Counted from the stretch's first letter, positions 32,148 to 41,804 are shown. The stretch: 64,000 nucleotides of DNA from Phycisphaeraceae bacterium (GCA_020849625.1 JADLFV010000021.1:1-64000), one strand, 5' to 3'. Numbers and translations are program-made. Notes: generated by a model not told the origin, from the letters alone.

Positions 32148-33555
32148 GCAGGAAGTCGATGGCCTGGGCTGCCGAATAACTGGTCGCCCCGTCGCGCAGC
32201 ATGCCGGCGATCTGCTTGGTGTCGTCCCCGCAGGTCAAAAGCGGCAGTTCCTGTCCACCCATGGCCTGCACCTGGCCCAGGCCGATGTTCGCCATCAGCC
32301 CGTTGCACAGGCATTTGCGGCCGACGGTGTCCTCCAGCTTGCCGCCCTTGCGCAGATAATCATCCAACGGTTCTGACGGGCAGCGCCAACCCAGTTCGCC
32401 GTCAGCTTTTTGATAAGCTTCGCGCAGGTAGCCCAGGTCGCAGATGCGATTGCGCTGTTCGTAAACCGATTGCTGCGAGTGCGTGCCCTCCAGGCTCAGC
32501 ACCTTGAAGGGAAAGCCGGTGGGCGAGGCAACCGGATCGGTGAAAACGGATTCCTTGCCTTCGATGCACAGTTGAATCACCTGCTGCTTGATATCCTCGC
32601 ACAGGCCGGACTCCCGGCAGAAGGCGAAGAGCGTTCCCACCTGGACGCCCACCGCCCCGGCTTCCTGGGCAGCCCGCAACTGCTGCGGCGTGCCGCGTGA
32701 ACCCGCCAGCCAGAACGGCACGCCCAGATCGCTGATGCCCTTGAGGTCCACCTCATCGCGCGGGCCGTAGATCGGCTCACCACCGGCGCTCAACTGCAGC
32801 TTGCCGCGCGGCGGGGCGTTGTGACCCCCGGCCGTGGGCGCCTCGACGATCAGACCATCCACCCGCCCGGTGGCGCGCTTCAGCAGCATGGACCCCAGCG
32901 TGACCGAGGAAATCACCGGAAAAAACATCGGCCGCTTCAACTCGCCAGGCAATACGCTCAGCACATCGCGCGGATCGAAGTGGCAGACCGTTTCGTTGCC
33001 GTTGCTCGTCTCAGCGACGTACAGCTTGAGTTTGGCCGGCTCGTTGCGGGCCAGTTGATCGAGGAACCCGGGGATGTCCTTGGGAATGCCCGCGCCCATG
33101 ATGACCGCATCGACCCCGGCCAGGATCGCCCCGTACAGCGAGGGCAGCGTGGGGGCTTGAATCTTCTCCAGCAGATTGATGCCCACCAGTCCGTCGTGGC
33201 CTTCCTTGGCCAGATAGACCTCGACGAAATTGGCCAGCACCAGCAGCTCCAGCCCCAGGCGCGAGGGCTGGTTGTTCACCATCGGTTTGCTCTTGAAAGG
33301 CTGATCGGCCGCCTTGCCGCCGGGCACGTGGTAGCGCTCATAAATGCGATCGGCCAGGGCCCGATCGGGAAAGGCATCCAGTGCCCGCCGCAGGTGCCCG
33401 CCCGGATCGCCCAGTTGCAGGCGGCGCACCAGCACCACATCCAGGGCGGTGCCGGAGATGACACCGAACTGGCCATGCATGGCCACGGCACGAGCAAGCG
33501 TCCAGTTGGAGACGCCTGCCCCCATGCCGCCTTGAATGATGGGGGGTAGGCGCAT
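32137..33555 (-). CDS. Nitronate monooxygenase / 2-nitropropane dioxygenase-like FMN enzyme
   Basis: A 472-residue TIM-barrel FMN protein of the NPD family, which includes nitronate monooxygenases, FabK and PfaD. Start [20 protein letters not shown] carries the family I-I-Q-G-G-M-G-x-G-V-S motif; [20 protein letters not shown] is the A-x-x-A-G-G-H flavin loop, and [20 protein letters not shown] the phosphate-binding G-V-Q-x-G-T. The C-terminal ~130 residues contain spaced cysteines ([13 protein letters not shown]) as in the PfaD-like branch. ATG at 33555 is preferred over 33567 because a TGCTATGAT extended -10 covers the upstream ATG and lies seven bases before. Probable detoxification role. 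Confidence 0.85.
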   Translation of the reverse strand: MRLPPIIQGGMGAGVSNWTLARAVAMHGQFGVISGTALDVVLVRRLQLGDPGGHLRRALDAFPDRALADRIYERYHVPGGKAADQPFKSKPMVNNQPSRLGLELLVLANFVEVYLAKEGHDGLVGINLLEKIQAPTLPSLYGAILAGVDAVIMGAGIPKDIPGFLDQLARNEPAKLKLYVAETSNGNETVCHFDPRDVLSVLPGELKRPMFFPVISSVTLGSMLLKRATGRVDGLIVEAPTAGGHNAPPRGKLQLSAGGEPIYGPRDEVDLKGISDLGVPFWLAGSRGTPQQLRAAQEAGAVGVQVGTLFAFCRESGLCEDIKQQVIQLCIEGKESVFTDPVASPTGFPFKVLSLEGTHSQQSVYEQRNRICDLGYLREAYQKADGELGWRCPSEPLDDYLRKGGKLEDTVGRKCLCNGLMANIGLGQVQAMGGQELPLLTCGDDTKQIAGMLRDGATSYSAAQAIDFLLSS

Positions 33556-33562
33556 TGGCCTG

Positions 33563-33571
33563 ATCATAGCA
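33563..33571 (-). promoter_or_regulatory. Extended -10 promoter of the nitronate monooxygenase gene (leaderless)
   Basis: TGCTATGAT on the minus strand, with seven bases to the ATG at 33555. Confidence 0.5.
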
Positions 33572-33607
33572 TCATTCTCCAGCCGTCGTTCGCTGTGCGG
33601 GTAAGAA

Positions 33608-33743
33608 GCTGTTTCAGAACCCTCTCCCCCCGGGAGAGGGCAGGGTGAGGGCGGACCACCTGAAGCGTGTTTGCAATGTCACCAGTTGAAATTCGGCCCT
33701 CACCCCAACCCTCTCCCAAGGGGAGAGGGAGTTAAGAAACAGC
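33608..33743. repeat. Palindromic element, word CCCTCTCCC, with GCTGTTTC outer arms
   Basis: Outer arms GCTGTTTC / GAAACAGC enclose CCCTCTCCCCCCGGGAGAGG with GGTGAGGGC, and the complementary GGCCCTCACCCC and CTCTCCCAAGGGGAGAGGG. Same class as 8328-8452. Confidence 0.85.
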
Positions 33744-33752
33744 CCCACGTCC

Positions 33753-34226
33753 TCAGTGCTGGCCGGTGTGGCCGAAACCGCCTTCACCGCGCTGGGTGGG
33801 GGGAAGCTGGTCAACCTCGTCCCACGTCACGCGCGGCACGGGCTTGATCAACATCTGGGCGATGCGCATGCCGCGGGTGATGGTCACCGGCTCGCTGCCG
33901 AGGTTGACCATCAATACTTTCACCTCGCCGCGATAATCGGCATCGATCGTGCCTGGTGCATTGGGCATCGACAGGCCGTGCTTGTACGCCAGGCCCGAGC
34001 GCGGCCGAATCTGCGCCTCGTAACCCACGGGCACCGCCATGATGAAACCGGTGGGCACCAGCACGCGCTGGCCGGGGGCGATCAGCAGTGGCTGGCTGAC
34101 CGCGGCGTGAATGTCCATGCCCGCGGCGTGATCGGATTGATAGTCCGGCAGGGGTACGTCCTCATGGCCCGGCAGGCGACAAACAGACACGCGCAAAACC
34201 GTTGTTTCAGTGGTGGTTTCACACAT
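33753..34226 (-). CDS. dut: dUTP diphosphatase (dUTPase)
   Basis: A 157-residue trimeric dUTPase, which hydrolyses dUTP to dUMP and keeps uracil out of DNA. All five motifs are present: AGMDIHAA (I), RPRSGLAYKHGL (II), NAPGTIDADYRGEV (III), RGMRIAQMLI (IV) and the C-terminal arm RGEGGFGHTGQH (V). The start is ATG 34226 (MCETTTETTV): the track ATG at 34235 overlaps a TATCAT -10 box that lies seven bases before 34226, so the mRNA is probably leaderless. Confidence 0.96.
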   Translation of the reverse strand: MCETTTETTVLRVSVCRLPGHEDVPLPDYQSDHAAGMDIHAAVSQPLLIAPGQRVLVPTGFIMAVPVGYEAQIRPRSGLAYKHGLSMPNAPGTIDADYRGEVKVLMVNLGSEPVTITRGMRIAQMLIKPVPRVTWDEVDQLPPTQRGEGGFGHTGQH

Positions 34227-34233
34227 CGGATGC

Positions 34234-34239
34234 ATGATA
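34234..34239 (-). promoter_or_regulatory. -10 box of dut (leaderless)
   Basis: TATCAT on the minus strand, seven bases before ATG 34226. Confidence 0.45.
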
Positions 34240-34348
34240 TCGGACCCTCGGAAGAATCGAAAGCCATCGCCGAAAAAAGCTCACGCTCCTTCCGGGGGCT
34301 GGCCGATAACCCTGCTGTTTCCACTGTATCTATGCCAGGAGGCCTACC

Positions 34349-34555
34349 ATGCGCTGGCTCGCACCCCTCATGCTTCTGACCCTGCTGTCGCTGACCGGAT
34401 GTAACACGGTCAAAGGCTTCGGCACCGACATCCACGACGTCGCCCAGAACACCCAGACCTTCTTCGAAGGCGGCACCGGGTACAACACCGACTCGCGCAC
34501 GCCCAGCCCCAATTCCTCCTCGCGCGCTATCAACCGCACCGCGTCGGCGTATTGA
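34349..34555 (+). CDS. Entericidin-like small lipoprotein
   Basis: A 68-residue lipoprotein with signal MRWLAPLMLLTLLSLTGC; the lipobox LTGC sets cysteine 18 as the lipidated residue. The mature start CNTVKGFGTDIHDVAQNTQT matches the entericidin EcnA/EcnB pattern C-N-T-V-x-G-x-G-x-D-I. Entericidins are small envelope lipoproteins described as a toxin/antidote pair in enteric bacteria; outside them the role is unclear. The C-terminal half is polar (SRTPSPNSSSRAIN). AGGAGG precedes the start by six bases. Confidence 0.75.
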   Translation: MRWLAPLMLLTLLSLTGCNTVKGFGTDIHDVAQNTQTFFEGGTGYNTDSRTPSPNSSSRAINRTASAY

Positions 34556-34662
34556 TGTCTGATGGATGATGGATGAAGGATGATGAAAAGAAATGCGCGA
34601 TCGCCGCGCCTTTCACTTCATCCATCATCCATCATCGATCAGACATCATCCATTAGACATTC
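34555..34662. repeat. Palindromic tandem-word element, word TGATGGATGA
   Basis: Left arm TGTCTGATGGATGATGGATG; right arm CATCCATCATCCATCATC, CAGACATCATCC. It fills the gap between the lipoprotein gene and the convergent clpP. Confidence 0.85.
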
Positions 34663-35304
34663 CTACTTCTTGGCTTCGGCGGCCTTCTCGATCACCTCGT
34701 CCACCAGGCCGTAGTCCTTGGCTTCCTGGGCGTTGAAGAACTTGTCGCGCTCGGAGTCCTCTTCGATGCGCTTGATGTCCCGGCCGGTGTGCTTGGCCAT
34801 GATCTGGATGAGCATGGTCTTGGTTTTGAGGATTTCCTCGGCCTGGATCTGCACATCGGTGGTCTGGCCGTAGATCCCACCGTAGGGCTGGTGGATCATG
34901 ACCTTGGAGTGGGGCAAGGCATAGCGTTTGCCCTTGGTCCCGGCCGCGAGAATGACCGCCCCGCCGCTCATGGCCTTGCCGATGCAGTAGGTGTTCACGT
35001 CGCAGTCGAGAAACTGCATGGTGTCGTAGATGGCCATGGTGTCATCGACGGTGCCGCCGGGGCAGTTGACGTAGAGGTTGATGTCCACGCCGCGCTTGGT
35101 GTTCTGCAGGTGCAGCAGGCGCATGATGACGCCGGTGGCGCTGGCGTGATTGATCTCGCCGACCAGGAAGATCACGCGATTTTCCAGCAGCAGCTCATCG
35201 ATGGTCATCTCGCGGTAGCGCTGGTACGGCGCCTGGATCATGGCCTGGCCCAGCGGACCCGGCAGCAGCGACATTTGCGACGAATCAAGGGGAAAACGGC
35301 TCAT
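34663..35304 (-). CDS. clpP: ATP-dependent Clp protease proteolytic subunit
   Basis: A 213-residue ClpP. The catalytic triad is intact: Ser in GKAMSGGAVILAAG, His in SKVMIHQPYGG, and Asp in EEDSERDKFF. LENRVIFLVGEIN and LYVNCPGGTVDDTMAIYDTMQ match family strands. The Ser loop is GKAMSGGA rather than the usual GQAASMGA, as in some ClpP2-type paralogues, so this may be one of several ClpP copies. ATG at 35304 has an AGGA site. No clpX or tig gene is beside it. Confidence 0.94.
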   Translation of the reverse strand: MSRFPLDSSQMSLLPGPLGQAMIQAPYQRYREMTIDELLLENRVIFLVGEINHASATGVIMRLLHLQNTKRGVDINLYVNCPGGTVDDTMAIYDTMQFLDCDVNTYCIGKAMSGGAVILAAGTKGKRYALPHSKVMIHQPYGGIYGQTTDVQIQAEEILKTKTMLIQIMAKHTGRDIKRIEEDSERDKFFNAQEAKDYGLVDEVIEKAAEAKK

Positions 35305-35345
35305 CGTGTCATCCTGTGTGAGGGTTCAATTCCCTGTAGCACTCC

Positions 35346-35354
35346 ATCATAGCA
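35346..35354 (-). promoter_or_regulatory. Extended -10 promoter of clpP
   Basis: TGCTATGAT on the minus strand, ~40 bases before the clpP start, with an ACAGGA ribosome binding site in between. Confidence 0.45.
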
Positions 35355-35380
35355 GAGACTTACTTGCCGGGGTGGGGGCC

Positions 35381-35447
35381 TTGATTCCTTAATTGCTTGA
35401 TTGATTGAATGCTGAATATTCACGCAATCAGGCATTCAGGCGTTCAT
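35381..35447. repeat. Palindromic tandem-word element overlapping a 3' coding end
   Basis: GATTGAATGCTGAATATTCA with flanking TTGATTCC/TTAATTGC words and the complementary GCAATCAGGCATTCAGGC. It supplies the last codons (...DERLNA) and stop of the methyltransferase-MTHFR gene. Confidence 0.7.
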
Positions 35448-37308
35448 CACTTGGCTTGCGGCGGCGAATGTGGTGGAGCAACTCCACCGCCACGCGGGCG
35501 CGGTTCAGCGGCGGGATCAGGTACAAGCCATCAGCGCACTGGCTGAATTCATCGATCAACTCGCGTGCAATGGCCATGCCCTCTTCTGCCATGCGCTGCT
35601 TGTCCGGGGCGGCTTTGGCCATGCGCTGGCGCACCGCGTCGCAGATGGTGATGCCGGGAAATTCGTTGTGCAGAAACTCGGCGTGATTGACCGACAGCAG
35701 CGGGAACACCCCGGCGAAAATGGGGATGCCCAGGTGCCTGGCCGCCGCGCAGGCCCGCTGCATGGTCGCGGCATCGAACACCGCCTGCGTCAGGGCATAG
35801 GTCGCGCCGCGCTCGACCTTGCGCTCCAGCCGGCGAAGCTCGGGCGTGATGTCGCGCTTGTTGGGATTGAACGCCACGCCCACGTGGAAGGCGGTGGGCT
35901 TGCCGATGGATTGACCCGCGGCGTTAACGCCCTGATTGAGGCGCACGATCATCTCGATCAGCGAAAAACTGTTCAGGTCATACACGCTGGCGGCATCGGG
36001 GTGATTGCCCACCTTGGCCGGGTCTCCGGTCAACGCCAGCACGTTGCGGATGCCCTGCACGTGCGCGCCCAGCAGCAGGCCCTGCGTGCCGATCAGGTTG
36101 CGATCGCGGCAGGACAGGTGGCAGATCACGGGGATGCCCACCTGCTGCATGACCGCCGCTCCCGCCGTGAACCCGCACATGCGCAGTTGAGCCAGCGGCG
36201 AATCGCCCAGGGTCACCGCATCGGCCCCGGCTTCCTTGACTGCCGCGGCGCTCTCCAGCAGCTTGGCCATGTCCGTGGTCTTGGGCGGGTCCAGTTCGAC
36301 CAGCACGGGAATGCGGTCCTTGCGATGCTCGAGAAAATCCGGCGGCGTCGGCGGTGCGGCCACCGCGGTAACCTGTTGCGGTGCGGGCTTGACCTCGATG
36401 CGTGCAGCCCGCCTTGCCGGTTTGCGTTGTCCCAGGCGCTGAGCGATGGCAGCGATGTGCGCTGCCGTGGTGCCGCAGCAGCCGCCGATGAGATTTGCCC
36501 CGCAGTCCGCCATGCGGGCCGCGGCCTCCGCCACGTAAGCGGGCGTGGTCAGATAGAGCAAGCGGCCATCGACCTGCTCGGGCATACCGGCATTGGGATA
36601 GGCGCTCAGCGGGGCATCGGTGCGGGCTGCCAGGTATTCCACGGCTCGCAGCACGCGCGACACGCCGTGCCCGCAGTTGGTGCCGACCACATCCGCGCCC
36701 TGATCGCGCAACGATTGCAGCGCCTCATGCGCATCGTGACCATCCGGCGCGTGTCGGCCGTCGGGCAGCGTCATCTGCGCGATCACCGGCAGATCACAGC
36801 AGGCCCTGGCTTCTTGCAGCGCCCAGCGCAACTGGTCCAGGTCGGTGAAGGTTTCCAGTTGGATGACATCGACCCCAGCCTCCGCCAGCAGGGAGATCTG
36901 CTGTCGGAAAGCTGCGCGGGCCTGCTGCTCGGTCAACGGCGCCAGATTGTCCCCGGCCGCCAGTGCAGGCAAAGGCCCCACCGCGCCGCTGACAAACGCT
37001 CTGTCGCCGGCGGCCGCTTTGGCCAGCTCGACGCCCTTGCGATTGATGGCAGCCACCTGCTCCGCCAGCCCGAAGGCCGCCAGGCGCACGCTGTTGGCGG
37101 AAAACGTGTTGGTTTCCAGCAGTTGCGCCCCGGCCGCCAGGTATTCCTCGTGGACCTGTCGCACCAGGTCGGGCCGCGCCAGGTTCAGGGCATCACTGCT
37201 GCCGCCCAGCGACATGCCAAGCTCGTACAGGCGCGAGCCCATGGCGCCGTCGCCGATGACGACCTGCTCGGCCAACCGCTCAAAAAATGCCTGTCCGCGT
37301 GCAGCCAT
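35428..37308 (-). CDS. Homocysteine S-methyltransferase / methylenetetrahydrofolate reductase fusion
   Basis: A 626-residue bifunctional protein. Residues 1-~290 form the zinc homocysteine methyltransferase barrel (VVIGDGAMGSRLYELGM, LLETNTFSANSVRLAAFG, GTNCGHGVSR, and the C-C zinc site in NLIGGCCGTTAAHIAAI). Residues ~330-610 are a MetF-like barrel (VLVELDPPKTTDM, VICHLSCRDRNLIGTQGLLL, RNVLALTGDPAKVG, KYALTQ-like TYALTQAVFD). Such fusions are known in Firmicutes and Thermotoga-type bacteria and couple methyl-THF production to methionine synthesis. First stop-side gene of a four-gene minus-strand C1 cluster; separated from fhs by a palindromic repeat. Confidence 0.92.
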   Translation of the reverse strand: MAARGQAFFERLAEQVVIGDGAMGSRLYELGMSLGGSSDALNLARPDLVRQVHEEYLAAGAQLLETNTFSANSVRLAAFGLAEQVAAINRKGVELAKAAAGDRAFVSGAVGPLPALAAGDNLAPLTEQQARAAFRQQISLLAEAGVDVIQLETFTDLDQLRWALQEARACCDLPVIAQMTLPDGRHAPDGHDAHEALQSLRDQGADVVGTNCGHGVSRVLRAVEYLAARTDAPLSAYPNAGMPEQVDGRLLYLTTPAYVAEAAARMADCGANLIGGCCGTTAAHIAAIAQRLGQRKPARRAARIEVKPAPQQVTAVAAPPTPPDFLEHRKDRIPVLVELDPPKTTDMAKLLESAAAVKEAGADAVTLGDSPLAQLRMCGFTAGAAVMQQVGIPVICHLSCRDRNLIGTQGLLLGAHVQGIRNVLALTGDPAKVGNHPDAASVYDLNSFSLIEMIVRLNQGVNAAGQSIGKPTAFHVGVAFNPNKRDITPELRRLERKVERGATYALTQAVFDAATMQRACAAARHLGIPIFAGVFPLLSVNHAEFLHNEFPGITICDAVRQRMAKAAPDKQRMAEEGMAIARELIDEFSQCADGLYLIPPLNRARVAVELLHHIRRRKPSDERLNA

Positions 37309-37342
37309 AGCAACCTATGGTTAGCAAGTTGCCGCGATAAGG

Positions 37343-37510
37343 CAAACCGCGGATTCTGAGCGCCATGAGAAATCGAGATAAACAAACCGCAGATTTCACA
37401 GATGGCGCAGATTTGAATGTCTTAATCTGCGTCATCTGCGCAATCTGCGGGTTCTGTCTTCTTGGTTTGTTCTGTTGCCTTTCTTGGCGCTCTTGCGTCT
37501 TGGCGGTTCA
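37343..37510. repeat. Nested palindrome, word AACCGCAGATT
   Basis: Inner arms AACCGCAGATTTCACAGATG...GCGCAGATT and AATCTGCGTCATCTGCGCAATCTGCGG; outer partial arms around CGCCATGAG / CTTGGCG. Same class as 1665-1840 and 5630-5782. Confidence 0.8.
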
Positions 37511-37526
37511 ATCCGTCAGACGTTAT

Positions 37527-39212
37527 TCAGAACAGCCCGACGATCTGGCCGGTCTCGTCGATGTCGATGGACTCGGCGGCCGGAACGCGGGGCAGGCCGG
37601 GCATGGTCATGATGTCGCCGGTCAGCACCACGACGAAACCAGCACCCGCCGCCAGGTAGGCATCGCGCAGCGGCACGTCGAAGTTCTTGGGCCAACCCTT
37701 CAGCAGCGGATCGGTCGAGAGCGAATACTGCGTCTTGGCCATGCAGATCGGCAGCTTGCCGTAGCCAGCCTCGTCCATGGCCTTGAACTTGTCGCGCAGT
37801 TTCTTGTCCGCCAGCACGTCGCCGGCCCCATAGACCTTCTGGGCGATGGCACGCACCTTCGACAGCAGCGGCATGTCGTCGGGATAGGTGAACTGCAACT
37901 TGGCTTTGCCGTTCTTGGTGACATCGACCACCGCCCTGGCCAGGTCCAACGCACCTTCGCTGCCGCGGGCCCAGTGATCGGAGGGCACAGCCGCCACGCC
38001 CAGGCCCTGGCAGCGGCTGCGGATGCACTCGACTTCCTCGGGGGTGTCGGTGGGGAACATATTGATGGCCACCACCGCGGGCAGGCCCCACTGCCGCACG
38101 TTGGCGATGTGCTTCTCCAGGTTCTCCATGCCGTTGGCCACAGCATCGACATTGGGCGTGCCCAGTTCCTTGATGGCGACGCCTCCGTGCGATTTGAGGG
38201 CTCGCACCGTGGCCACGATCACCACGGCATCGGGCGCGATGCCCGCCTTGCGGCACTTGATGTTGATGAACTTCTCGGCCCCCAGGTCGGCTCCGAAGCC
38301 GGCTTCGGTGATGGTATAGTCCGCCAGGCGCATGGCCAGCTTGGTCGCCAGCACACTGTTGCAGCCGTGGGCGATGTTGGCGAACGGTCCGCCGTGGATG
38401 AAGGCGGGGTTGTTCTCCAGTGTCTGCACCAGGTTAGGCTTGAGGGCTTCGCGCAGCAGTACGGTCATGGCCCCGTGGGTCTTGAGTTGTCTGGCGGTGA
38501 CGGGATTCTTATCGAAGTCGTAGGCCACGATGATCTGAGCCAGTCGTTCCTTGAGTTCCTCCAGCGATTCGCTGAGGCAGAAGATGGCCATCACTTCGGA
38601 GGCCACGGTGATATCGAAGCTGGACTCGCGGGGGAAGGAGTTGGTCACGCCGCCCAGCCCGATGATGACGTTGCGCAGGGCGCGGTCGTTCATATCGACG
38701 ACGCGCTTCCACACCACGCGCCGTGGATCGATGCGCGGCTCGTGCCCCCAGTGGATGTGATTGTCCAGCGTGGCCGCGAGCAGGTTGTGGGCCAGGCCGA
38801 TGGCGTGGAAGTCACCGGTGAAGTGGAGGTTGATGTCCTCCATGGGCACGACCTGTGCATACCCGCCGCCGGCCGCGCCGCCCTTCATGCCGAAGCACGG
38901 CCCAAGCGAAGGCTCGCGCAGACACAACGCTGTCTTCACACCCAGCTCGTTCATGGCGTCAGCCAGACCGACCGACGTGGTGGTCTTGCCTTCACCGGCC
39001 GGCGTGGGGCTGATGGCGGTGACCAGGATCAGCTTGCCCATCGGGCGATCCTTGGTGCGTTCCAGGAAGTCAAAGGTGACCTTGGCCTTGGTGTGGCCGT
39101 AGGGTTCGAGGTCGCCCGGCTCGATGCCGAGTTTGGCTGCCACCTGGGGGATGGGTTGCATCACGGCCTGGCGAGCGATCTCGATGTCGGAGGGAACTTT
39201 GGTGGTGGTCAT
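37527..39212 (-). CDS. fhs: Formate-tetrahydrofolate ligase
   Basis: A 561-residue formyl-THF synthetase, which joins formate to THF using ATP. Diagnostic blocks: [21 protein letters not shown] (ATP P-loop), [59 protein letters not shown], and [12 protein letters not shown]. Standard length. AAGAGGA lies eight bases before ATG 39212. This is the formate-entry step of the methyl branch of the Wood-Ljungdahl pathway and of general C1 metabolism; FolD and FchA are not in view. Confidence 0.97.
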   Translation of the reverse strand: MTTTKVPSDIEIARQAVMQPIPQVAAKLGIEPGDLEPYGHTKAKVTFDFLERTKDRPMGKLILVTAISPTPAGEGKTTTSVGLADAMNELGVKTALCLREPSLGPCFGMKGGAAGGGYAQVVPMEDINLHFTGDFHAIGLAHNLLAATLDNHIHWGHEPRIDPRRVVWKRVVDMNDRALRNVIIGLGGVTNSFPRESSFDITVASEVMAIFCLSESLEELKERLAQIIVAYDFDKNPVTARQLKTHGAMTVLLREALKPNLVQTLENNPAFIHGGPFANIAHGCNSVLATKLAMRLADYTITEAGFGADLGAEKFINIKCRKAGIAPDAVVIVATVRALKSHGGVAIKELGTPNVDAVANGMENLEKHIANVRQWGLPAVVAINMFPTDTPEEVECIRSRCQGLGVAAVPSDHWARGSEGALDLARAVVDVTKNGKAKLQFTYPDDMPLLSKVRAIAQKVYGAGDVLADKKLRDKFKAMDEAGYGKLPICMAKTQYSLSTDPLLKGWPKNFDVPLRDAYLAAGAGFVVVLTGDIMTMPGLPRVPAAESIDIDETGQIVGLF

Positions 39213-39249
39213 ATCAGACGTCCTCTTGTCCGTTGAGCTGAATGCCTTC

Positions 39250-39288
39250 AGCCCTCACCCCAGTCTTCTCCCAAGGGGAGAGGGAGTA
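39250..39288. repeat. Half element of the CCCTCTCCC class
   Basis: GCCCTCACCCCAGTCTTCTC followed by CCAAGGGGAGAGGGAG; only the right half of the 8328/33608 element remains. Confidence 0.75.
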
Positions 39289-39293
39289 AGAAA

Positions 39294-40157
39294 TCAGGCG
39301 TAATATTCCTGCACGCGCATCAGCACGTCGAAGCCTTCCAGCTTCAGGATGTCGCTGAGGCAGACCATGGCATCGTGGTCCGGCGGCAGCAGTTCGTATT
39401 TGCGCTTGACCGAGCCGATGACCATGTCCAGACCCAGCGGCATGGCCAGAGTGAGAAACGCGCTTTCCAGCGGGCCCTTGGTGGGCTGCCCGTTGCCGCG
39501 CTTGGGCGGCAGCATGACGGTGAAGTTGCTCAGGCCCACCGAGTAATGCACCCCCCGGAAGCGAGAATCATCGTGCATCTGTCGCAGTGCCCCCAACAGG
39601 CGATGGATGTTGCCCTCCGAGTCGCTGCCGATGGGTGCGATGCCCAGGTCGAAGATCATCTGATCGTTCTTGAGGCCGCGCTCGCCGGCCAGCTTGTGCA
39701 TGTCGCAGGCGGTGCGATAGGTTTCCTCGACCGTGTGGTTGGGTTGGCCGTGACCAGCTTCCATGCGCTCGGAAACCAGCAGGATGGGTTTGAAGGGCTT
39801 GACCTTCAGCAGATCGAAAATCTGCAGGCGCAGCGGAGAAATTGAGTTGACGATGGGGGCCTTTCCTCCCGCGCGATTCACATCGCAGGCTTTCAGGGCC
39901 GCGGCCACCATGGCCGGGTCGGGCGTGTCGATCGACAACGGCTTGCTGGTGACGCTCTGCACCAGCCGCACCACTTCCGCCAGGTAATCCGCCGAACGGG
40001 AGCCGACGTTGACGTCGATGTAGGCCGCCCCGCCTTCGTCCTGCGAGCGGGCCAGTTCCTTGATCGCGTCCAGGTCGTTGGCGTCGAACAGCTTTTTGGT
40101 CGAGGGCACCGAATCGTTGATCGATTCGCCGATGATCGTCAGTCCGTCGATGGCCAT
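39294..40157 (-). CDS. acsE: Pterin-binding methyltransferase, AcsE-like
   Basis: A 287-residue dihydropteroate-synthase-fold protein. It aligns by eye with the methyl-THF:corrinoid iron-sulfur protein methyltransferase AcsE: TIIGESIND at the start, EEGG-like DEGGAAYIDVNVGSRS, KPLSIDTPDP, IVNSISP, HYSVGLSNFTVM (the G-L-S-N folate loop) and FLTLAMPLGLDMVIG. AcsE moves the methyl group between methyl-THF and a cobalt centre. Similar proteins serve O- and N-demethylases, so direction and partner are open. No corrinoid protein gene is nearby. ATG 40157; a CCCCCGGAAG copy lies at 39552. Confidence 0.75.
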   Translation of the reverse strand: MAIDGLTIIGESINDSVPSTKKLFDANDLDAIKELARSQDEGGAAYIDVNVGSRSADYLAEVVRLVQSVTSKPLSIDTPDPAMVAAALKACDVNRAGGKAPIVNSISPLRLQIFDLLKVKPFKPILLVSERMEAGHGQPNHTVEETYRTACDMHKLAGERGLKNDQMIFDLGIAPIGSDSEGNIHRLLGALRQMHDDSRFRGVHYSVGLSNFTVMLPPKRGNGQPTKGPLESAFLTLAMPLGLDMVIGSVKRKYELLPPDHDAMVCLSDILKLEGFDVLMRVQEYYA

Positions 40158-40202
40158 GATGGCGCCTCCCGTGTGTGTGAATCGCCCCCTCGGGCAGGTG
40201 GG

Positions 40203-41804
40203 CTAGGTTTGCGGCGGCGGTGCGTCGGTGGTCGGCGGCTGCACCTGGTGGTGATCGCGACCGAGGTAGAAATTGGCCCAGGAACTGGTGTCCTGGCGCT
40301 CCGCGTTGTAGAACACAGCCGGACCTTCCAGCATGTGCTGCGACTCGCCGTAGTACTTGAGCCGTTCATACGCCCGCACCCACAGACACTCCTTGTCGTC
40401 CAGTTCGCAGCGGCCGTTGAAGGAACCACCGCAGGGCCCGTTGCGCCCGGTCTTGGAGCAGGCGCTGCGCGGACAAAGATACGCCGTCTCCGGCAGGGAG
40501 CAATCGCCGCACTCCTTGCAACCGAAGGTCAAAGCTTTGGACACGTGCTCGATCTTGTTCAACGCCCGCAGCGCCAGGCCGTCCTTGTTGCGCTCCAGGC
40601 GCTGATAGAGCTTCTGCATGCGCGGGAACTGGCTCTGATCCGGCGTGAAAAACCGGTTGTGCACCGCGCGGGAAAGTCGATAGCCCAGCGTGACGTTGGC
40701 GGTCTTGGGTGGGCGCGAAAGCGATTGCAGGTATTGCTCGTTCATGCGCTCGCTATCGCACAATCCCGTCTGCGGATCGCGCTCGAAGAGGTAAAACTCA
40801 TCATCCTGCGGGAACTGGATTTCGCGGGCGAAGTCCTTCCAGTCGTTTTCGCCGTAGCTTTCCGCCAGTTCGATGACCTTGAAAAAGGTCTCCGCCTTGG
40901 AAGCGCCGGCCAGGTAACCCGCGGCGAAACCCAGACCTTTGAGCACCGCCAGTTGTTTGGCTGCCAACTGTTCGAAGAACGATCGCCCCTTGTCCGGGCC
41001 GCCGGCCTCCTGCTGCACTTTCTCCAGCAGGGCCGCGCTGACCACGCAGCCGGGGAAGCGGCGATCGTGGAACATCTTGGCCACGGTCTTGTTGAGGACA
41101 TAGACGTTGCCGATCACCGGAGCGTTGACGCCTGCCCACTTCATGAACAATAGCAGGTCGTGGAACTTGCGCATGTCGTAGCCGAGCTGCGTGATGATCC
41201 ACTGGGCGCCGCAGTGAATCTTGCGGGCCAGCTTGAAATACTGCGGCATCAGCTCAGCTTCGAGGCGCTTGAAGGGCGAGACCGCGCCGCCGAGGTAGAA
41301 ACTGGTGGCGGTCAGCTTGTCGGTCTTGCCGCCGCGGCCGGGCACTTGCAGCCCATCGTTCATCGCTGACAGCAGCGCGATCAGGCTGACCGAATCGAGA
41401 TCGAAGACGGACCCTGCTTTACCGCCGTAGCCGGTGGTGGGCAGATCGCCAGTCAACGCCAGGATGTTGTTGAATCCCTCAGCCGCATAGCGCCACGCAG
41501 CCGACTCCAGCCCGTTGCGGTTCAGGTCCTTGCAGGTCAGGTGAATGACCACTTCGCATTGCTTGCTGGCCAGGATTCTGCCCAGCCAGTCGGCGGGCAG
41601 CATGGGATTGCCGCCGGGGTTGTCGGTGACCGAGATCCAGCCGATGCGAGGATCAGCGCAAAGTGCTTCGCCCAGTTGCACCAGCTTGTGAGGTTCGCCC
41701 GGCTCGGCGATGCCGCGGGTGGTGACCAGCTCGACGCCGTAGGCGAACTGCGGCGACTCGAGCAATTGACGAAAGCTCAACTTCTGCGGCGTGGCGTCAG
41801 TCAT
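40203..41804 (-). CDS. MetF-MetV type methylenetetrahydrofolate reductase fusion
   Basis: A 533-residue protein. Residues ~1-320 are a MetF-like flavoprotein barrel (YGVELVTTRGIAEPGEPHKL, WISVTDNPGGNPML, VVIHLTCKDLNRNGLES, NNILALTGDLPTTG). Residues ~420-510 form a cysteine-rich tail, FGCKECGDCSLPETAYLCPR followed by SACSKTGRNGPCGGSFNGRC, matching the MetV/zinc-ribbon domain of MTHFR C-terminal proteins. In acetogens MetV is a separate subunit of a MetFV complex; here it is fused. Start set to ATG 41804 with GAGA six bases upstream. A TGACGC-N17-TATAAT promoter lies ~115 bases upstream. Probably the first gene of the C1 operon. Confidence 0.85.
   Translation of the reverse strand: MTDATPQKLSFRQLLESPQFAYGVELVTTRGIAEPGEPHKLVQLGEALCADPRIGWISVTDNPGGNPMLPADWLGRILASKQCEVVIHLTCKDLNRNGLESAAWRYAAEGFNNILALTGDLPTTGYGGKAGSVFDLDSVSLIALLSAMNDGLQVPGRGGKTDKLTATSFYLGGAVSPFKRLEAELMPQYFKLARKIHCGAQWIITQLGYDMRKFHDLLLFMKWAGVNAPVIGNVYVLNKTVAKMFHDRRFPGCVVSAALLEKVQQEAGGPDKGRSFFEQLAAKQLAVLKGLGFAAGYLAGASKAETFFKVIELAESYGENDWKDFAREIQFPQDDEFYLFERDPQTGLCDSERMNEQYLQSLSRPPKTANVTLGYRLSRAVHNRFFTPDQSQFPRMQKLYQRLERNKDGLALRALNKIEHVSKALTFGCKECGDCSLPETAYLCPRSACSKTGRNGPCGGSFNGRCELDDKECLWVRAYERLKYYGESQHMLEGPAVFYNAERQDTSSWANFYLGRDHHQVQPPTTDAPPPQT

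Noticed and set aside
35470-39236. Long plus-strand ORFs (629 and 623 codons) over the C1 cluster
   Set aside because: They are antisense shadows of the methyltransferase-MTHFR fusion and fhs, created by high-GC codon bias; their translations are H/Q/R/G-rich with no family features.
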